Assembly (NCBI GenBank): GCA_021798135.1
Contig: JAJZYI010000121.1
Location: forward strand, 1-9,504
Direction of reading: 5' to 3'
Length of the DNA stretch: 9,504 bases
Source of the DNA: Actinomycetes bacterium
GTDB lineage: Bacteria > Actinomycetota > Acidimicrobiia > Acidimicrobiales > UBA8190
Shown here piece after piece: positions 6,583 through 9,504 of this stretch. Both the position numbers and the translations under genes were made by a program. How positions within the stretch are numbered: position 1 is the first letter of the stretch; each line of letters opens with the position of its first letter. The notes beneath the pieces were generated by a model. It was not told the origin of the DNA and did not search any database. It worked only from the letters and a program-made list of their open reading frames with translations.

Positions 6583-7611
6583 ATGCGTGTAGGGATTGTC
6601 GGTGCAACGGGACAGGTCGGCGGGGTGATGCGGTCGGTGCTCGTCGAGCGGGCGTTCCCGGTCGACGAGCTCCGCCTGTTCGCGTCGGAGCGGTCGGTCG
6701 GCAGGCGCCTGGCGTGGGGCGGCGGCGAGGTCGCCGTGGAGGACGCGGCGACGGCGGACTACACCGGGCTCGACGTGGTGCTCATGTCGGCGGGCGGGGC
6801 GACCTCCAAGGCGCTCGCGCCCCGGATCGCCGACGCCGGTGCGACCGTGATCGACAACTCGTCCGCCTGGCGCATGGACCCCGACGTGCCGCTGGTCGTG
6901 CCAGAGGTGAACGCCGGGGACCTGGCGTCGGTGCCGAAGGGCATCGTGGCCAACCCCAACTGCACCACGATGGTGGCCGTCGTGGTGCTGGCGCCGCTGC
7001 ACCGGCGGGCGGGGCTGCGCCGGATGGTCGCCTCGACGTACCAGGCGGTGTCCGGCGCCGGGCTCGCCGGCGTGCGCGAGCTGCACGACCAGCTCCGCAA
7101 GACCGTCGACGCCGCCGCCGAGCTCACCTTCGACGGTGCCGCCGTGGCCTTCCCGCCGCCGGGCACGTTCGTCGCCCCGATCGCCCACGACGTGGTCCCC
7201 CTGGCCGGGTCGGTCGTCGGGGACGGCTCCGAGGAGACCGACGAGGAGCAGAAGCTCCGCAACGAGAGCCGGAAGATCCTCGGCATCCCCGACCTGGCCG
7301 TGTCGGCGACCTGCGTGCGGGTGCCCGTGTTCACCGGGCACAGCCTGGCGCTCAACCTGGAGCTGGAGCGGGCGCTCGACCCCGACGAGGCACGGGCGAT
7401 CCTGACCGGTGCGCCGGGCGTGGTGCTCGCAGACGTCCCCACGCCGCTGGCGGCAGCCGGGGGCGACGTCACGCTGGTGGGCCGGATCCGCCGGGACCCG
7501 ACGGTCGAGCACGGCCTCGCCCTGTTCCTGTCGGGCGACAACCTCCGCAAGGGCGCTGCCCTCAACGCGGTGCAGATCGCCGAGGCGCTGCGGGCACGCG
7601 GCGGCCGCTGA
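6583..7611 (+). CDS. asd: Aspartate-semialdehyde dehydrogenase
   Basis: The enzyme reduces aspartyl-4-phosphate with NADPH to aspartate-4-semialdehyde, the branch point to lysine and diaminopimelate, threonine and methionine. It is cytoplasmic. The product is 342 aa, normal for the family. Visible motifs: nucleotide loop GATGQVG (7-13), MSAGG near residue 70, catalytic Cys127 in NPNCTTM, Gln154 in TYQAVSGAG, and R246 with His253 in RVPVFTGH. The frame stays open upstream to 6487, but the ATG at 6583 gives the canonical MRVGIVGATG start and sits seven bases after TAGCAT, so I chose it. Nothing is missing or broken. Actinobacterial asd often follows lysC; here a hairpin and repeats separate it from an unrelated surface gene, so it appears to be transcribed alone. 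The 3' end overlaps the tail of a converging NYN reading frame by 50 bp. Confidence 0.97.
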   Translation: MRVGIVGATGQVGGVMRSVLVERAFPVDELRLFASERSVGRRLAWGGGEVAVEDAATADYTGLDVVLMSAGGATSKALAPRIADAGATVIDNSSAWRMDPDVPLVVPEVNAGDLASVPKGIVANPNCTTMVAVVVLAPLHRRAGLRRMVASTYQAVSGAGLAGVRELHDQLRKTVDAAAELTFDGAAVAFPPPGTFVAPIAHDVVPLAGSVVGDGSEETDEEQKLRNESRKILGIPDLAVSATCVRVPVFTGHSLALNLELERALDPDEARAILTGAPGVVLADVPTPLAAAGGDVTLVGRIRRDPTVEHGLALFLSGDNLRKGAALNAVQIAEALRARGGR

Positions 7612-8158
7612 CCGCGCCGCGCCGGTCGGCCGGCGCCGCCGGCGCGGTGGGCGCCACGGCCGCCCGAACCGAGGGCGCACGCCAGGTCCTTGGCGTCGAC
7701 GAAGGCTCGGACTCGACGTCCACGTGGCCGTTCTGCGCCAGGTCGATGACGTCGAGCGCCAGAGCCACGTCGACACCCTTCTCCCGTGCCCGCCGGTGGG
7801 GGGCGAGCTGCACCGTCTCGGTGGTGCCTTCTCGCCCGCGTGGATCGGGGAGGTCGCTCTGCATGGACCCCCGTTCCCACCTGTGGCGAACCTGGCGTTC
7901 CACGACGGTCACGCCCGTTCGGCGGATCAAGTGGTGGCGCCGCTGGACACGTGCGTTCAGGGGGGGGTTGCCACGCGGATCGTGCAGGCCGCTGTAGCAG
8001 CGCACCCCGACGAGCCGACGGTTCCCAGCCAGGTGCCGTGGCAGGAGCAGGGGGTGGCAGTGCGGACGGCCGAACCGCTCGGCACACGACGTGCAGAGGT
8101 TCTGGCCGTCAACGAAGACCATGACCTTGGCGTGATCTCCCGTCCGCCTCGGTGACAC
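7562..8158 (-). pseudogene. NYN-domain (PIN-like nuclease) protein, C-terminally degraded
   Basis: NYN proteins are PIN-like, metal-dependent ribonucleases or RNA-binding relatives. The frame starts at a GTG (8158) with GGAGG eight bases upstream and runs to a TGA at 7564-7562, 198 codons. Residues 13-148 show the fold: MVFVDGQNL with the first Asp (D17), a Cys/His-rich FGRPHCHP, LVGVRCYSG, a long basic helix (QRRHHLIRRTG), TVVER, and EKGVDVALALDVIDLA with D130 and D136. After HVDV (codon ending 7715) the expected strand and S-x-D-x-DL motif is replaced by an Arg/Pro/Ala-rich tail of about 50 residues running antisense into asd. In another minus frame, VRAFVDAKDLA lies at about the spacing expected for that motif, so an indel near 7700-7714 is likely, followed by loss of the rest. 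A short but functional protein cannot be excluded. The alternative ATG at 8122 has a poorer ribosome site. Confidence 0.72.
7612..7647 (+). terminator. Nested GC hairpin right after the asd stop
   Basis: The base after the TGA begins an outer stem of eight pairs (7612-7619 with 7640-7647). Within it lies an alternative inner stem of seven pairs (7619-7625 with 7630-7636, loop TCGG). No T tract follows. Position favours a terminator or 3'-end hairpin for asd, but GC-rich DNA makes such folds cheap. Confidence 0.45.
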
Positions 8159-8178
8159 TCGACCCGCCTCCAGGGTTG

Positions 8179-8218
8179 AAAAAACCCCGGACATCCCCCT
8201 GTCGGGGGAGGCCGGGGT
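8179..8218 (-). terminator. Intrinsic terminator in the leader of the NYN gene
   Basis: Read on the minus strand, ACCCCGG (8218-8212) pairs with CCGGGGT (8190-8184), enclosing an inner stem CCCCC-GACA-GGGGG (8208-8195). Six T follow at once (8184-8179). This is a textbook Rho-independent structure, the only one with a T run in this window. It lies between a minus-strand promoter (8233-8260) and the NYN ribosome site (8171-8167), so it would act as an attenuator or end a short RNA of about 50 nt. It is directional: the plus strand has no T run after the hairpin. Confidence 0.8.
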
Positions 8219-8232
8219 CCAAAGCGACTCCA

Positions 8233-8260
8233 ACCCTACCGGAGGTTGCCCCGAGGTCAA
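8233..8260 (-). promoter_or_regulatory. Sigma70-like promoter for the NYN leader
   Basis: On the minus strand TTGACC (8260-8255) and TAGGGT (8238-8233) are separated by 16 bases. The -35 matches five of six consensus positions, and the -10 has the key T, A and final T. Transcription would begin near 8229-8225, giving a leader of about 70 nt that folds into the terminator hairpin before the GTG at 8158. Confidence 0.65.
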
Positions 8261-8345
8261 GCCCCCGCGACCTCAGGTTCGTCAACCTCCACGTCGCCCT
8301 CTCCGACCGGCGCCCCCTGGCCGGGCAGCCATGGCGGGTGTCGGG

Positions 8346-8432
8346 CGATCGGCGGCGACGTGACAGCCGGCCTTCGATCGGCGGCGACGTGACCGCCGGC
8401 CTGCGATCGGCGGCGTCTTCCGGCGACCGGCG
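8346..8432. repeat. 29-bp intergenic tandem repeat, about 2.5 copies
   Basis: Units at 8346-8374 and 8375-8403 differ at two positions. A third (from 8404) matches over its first 12 bases (CGATCGGCGGCG) and then decays. Each unit contains GATC and a GGCGGCGACGTGAC core. There is no spacer between units, so this is not a CRISPR array. It may be a minisatellite or a cluster of protein-binding sites. Confidence 0.85.
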
Positions 8433-8581
8433 ACGGGCTGGGGGGAGCGGGCGGGTGCCGGCTCGGTCGGTGCCGGCAGGTCGCGCGAGCCGGGCCGGGC
8501 GCTCGTGCGGAGGCCGCCACACGGCGAGCCCATTGGTTGACGCTCCGTGGCGGGCTCCCCGTACCTCCTCACGCGACGCGG

Positions 8582-8587
8582 TACCGT
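8582..8587 (+). promoter_or_regulatory. -10 hexamer before the right-edge gene
   Basis: TACCGT fits TAnnnT and ends six bases before the GTG at 8594, the same geometry as at asd. Transcription would then start at the GTG (leaderless), or give a short leader for the GTG at 8615. No convincing -35 is seen at the right distance. Confidence 0.45.
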
Positions 8588-8593
8588 CTGGGC

Positions 8594-9504
8594 GTGGCGG
8601 GAGGCGGGAGCATCGTGGGACGCGTCGCGGGCCGGCGGCCGCCCGTCGCCGCCTTCGGGCGGGGTGCGCCGGTGTCCCAGGGTCCGCGCCCGTTCAGCCG
8701 TGCCGAGGCGGCCGTCGCCGTCGCCGTGGTCGTCGCGTTCGTGGCCGCCGTGGCCGCCTTCGCCGCGGCGGGCCGACCGGCCGGCGCCACCCGCGCCACC
8801 TCGTACGGCGGGTCGCTGGTCATCGACGACACCCGCGGCGGGCCCGTGGTGCTCGACCTCGCCGACGGCACCGCCACCCTGCGCCTGACAGGCGTGGCAG
8901 CCCAGGTCGGGGCGACCAGCGAGGCGGACGTGGCCGCGCTGGCGCTGGCGGACGGCACCCTGCTGCTCGACCGGGTGACGGGCACCGTCAACTTCGTCGA
9001 CCCCAGCCAGATCGTGGTGGACGCCGCCGGTGCCGGCGTGGCGCTGCCGGGGCCGCCCGGTGCCACCACGGCGACCGCCGTCGCCGACGGCGCGAGCGCC
9101 TTCGTCGTGCGCCAGGGGCCGGCTTCGTCGAGCGTGTCGCTCGTCGACCGGGCCACGGTGGCCGCCGCCGTGCACGGCGCGCCGGCGGCGACGGGCAGCC
9201 GGCCGGCAGCCGTCCGGCGAGCGGCCGGGCCCGTCGAGGCCGTTGCCGTGCCGACGGCCACGGTGGGCCCCCTCGCGGGTGGGGCGGGTGCGACGGCCGC
9301 GGCCGACGGCGACCTGTGGCTGCTGGTGCGCGGCGCCGGCGGCGCCGTCCACGTGGCCGAGGTGGGCCCGGGCGGCAGGCACGGCGCCCTCACCGTGACC
9401 GACCGCGGCGCCCTGGACGCGACCGGCCACGGCGCCCTGGACGCGACCGGCCGCGGCGCGCTCAGCGTGACCGACCGCGGGGCGGGCCGGCGCCCGAGAG
9501 CCCC
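8594..9504 (+). CDS. Membrane-anchored, probably extracellular beta-rich protein, 3' end outside window
   Basis: This frame has no stop from 8594 to the window edge (over 300 codons). Residues 1-38 are basic and Gly-rich; 39-59 form one hydrophobic segment (AAVAVAVVVAFVAAVAAFAAA), a signal anchor or uncleaved signal peptide. What follows is beta-rich: SYGGSLVIDDTRGGPVVLDL, then ALALADGTLLLDRVTGTVNFVD and similar DG/strand alternations suggesting propeller-like blades outside the cell. Four GALxxT[DG][RH] repeats lie near the edge. I do not recognise the family; large Acidimicrobiia surface proteins with an N-terminal anchor and later fibronectin-type domains would fit, but that part is not visible. 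Start choice is uncertain. GTG 8594 follows TACCGT by six bases; GTG 8615 has GGGAG four bases upstream; GTG 8672 (VSQGPRPFSRAEA) is also possible. It is divergent from the NYN gene. Confidence 0.75.
   Translation, partial: MAGGGSIVGRVAGRRPPVAAFGRGAPVSQGPRPFSRAEAAVAVAVVVAFVAAVAAFAAAGRPAGATRATSYGGSLVIDDTRGGPVVLDLADGTATLRLTGVAAQVGATSEADVAALALADGTLLLDRVTGTVNFVDPSQIVVDAAGAGVALPGPPGATTATAVADGASAFVVRQGPASSSVSLVDRATVAAAVHGAPAATGSRPAAVRRAAGPVEAVAVPTATVGPLAGGAGATAAADGDLWLLVRGAGGAVHVAEVGPGGRHGALTVTDRGALDATGHGALDATGRGALSVTDRGAGRRPRA
9383..9478 (+). repeat. 24-bp tandem repeat coding GALxxT[DG][RH]
   Basis: Four in-frame 24-bp units begin at 9383, 9407, 9431 and 9455, giving GALTVTDR, GALDATGH, GALDATGR and GALSVTDR. 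The middle two differ by one base, so they were copied recently; the outer two resemble each other. The array may continue beyond the window. Confidence 0.88.

Larger units (their letters stand above)
8261..8593. other. Intergenic stretch between divergent NYN and right-edge genes
   Basis: No reading frame here has a believable start, ribosome site or recognisable protein. It holds the 29-bp tandem repeat (8346-8432), a TTGACG hexamer on the plus strand at 8537-8542 without a well placed -10, and the TACCGT hexamer at 8582. It is the shared upstream region of two divergent genes. Confidence 0.6.

Noticed and set aside
6759..8087. 442-codon minus-strand frame antisense to asd
   Set aside because: asd on the plus strand is certain, and this frame is low-complexity there. 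Only its VRAFVDAKDLA segment is of interest, as a remnant of the NYN gene.
7409..8155. Plus-strand frame opposite the NYN gene
   Set aside because: It starts inside asd in another frame and shows no domain, while the minus strand has clear NYN motifs and a ribosome site.
8159..8230. Known riboswitch or T-box in the NYN leader
   Set aside because: I recognise no conserved aptamer core. The leader is barely longer than the terminator hairpin itself.
8346..8432. CRISPR array
   Set aside because: The repeats are contiguous with no spacers, only 2.5 copies exist, and no cas gene is near.
8282..9430. 382-codon minus-strand frame opposite the right-edge gene
   Set aside because: It is Gly/Arg/His-rich without motifs or a ribosome site. 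The plus frame has a membrane anchor and beta-strand pattern.

Overview
The window is very GC-rich, with G or C at nearly every third codon position and many long shadow frames. Two things point to an actinobacterium: leaderless-looking starts (a TAnnnT hexamer 6-7 bases before ATG or GTG), and a secreted protein ending in repeats of the GGGYWLVAADGGIFSFG type. I associate those repeats with Acidimicrobiia (Iamia/Ilumatobacter-like lineages). The class assignment rests on that memory and on composition, not on a marker gene.

Left part (1-6372, + strand): three genes in a row. The first is cut by the left edge. It carries a Pro/Ser/Gly linker with an 18-bp tandem repeat, a long helical segment and a TPR-like C-terminus; I know no function for it. 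A 74-aa protein follows with a strong Shine-Dalgarno sequence. Then comes a 1565-aa secreted protein built as signal peptide, seven-bladed propeller, PKD, a second propeller, a second PKD, four IPT/TIG domains and about five C-terminal 42-aa repeats. Spacing of 49 and 131 bp would allow co-transcription. The likely theme is an extracellular or cell-surface structure.

Middle (6373-7611): a 14-bp perfect hairpin and a 40-bp tandem duplication separate the surface gene from asd, aspartate-semialdehyde dehydrogenase. asd has all its catalytic motifs and looks leaderless. It is the only housekeeping gene here, and no lysC is visible beside it.

Middle right (7562-8260, - strand): a NYN (PIN-like RNase) gene converges on asd. 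Its frame is open, but homology to the fold stops about 148 residues in, and the remnant of the last acidic motif lies in another frame, so it looks C-terminally broken. Upstream lie a good promoter (TTGACC-16-TAGGGT), a short leader, and a GC hairpin followed by six T that ends just before the Shine-Dalgarno sequence. This promoter-terminator-gene arrangement is the most unusual regulatory object in the window.

Right part (8261-9504): about 330 bp without a gene, holding a 29-bp tandem repeat, then a + strand gene running off the right edge. It encodes a membrane-anchored, probably extracellular beta-rich protein with four 8-aa tandem repeats near the edge. No tRNA, rRNA, CRISPR array, insertion sequence or integrase was seen.
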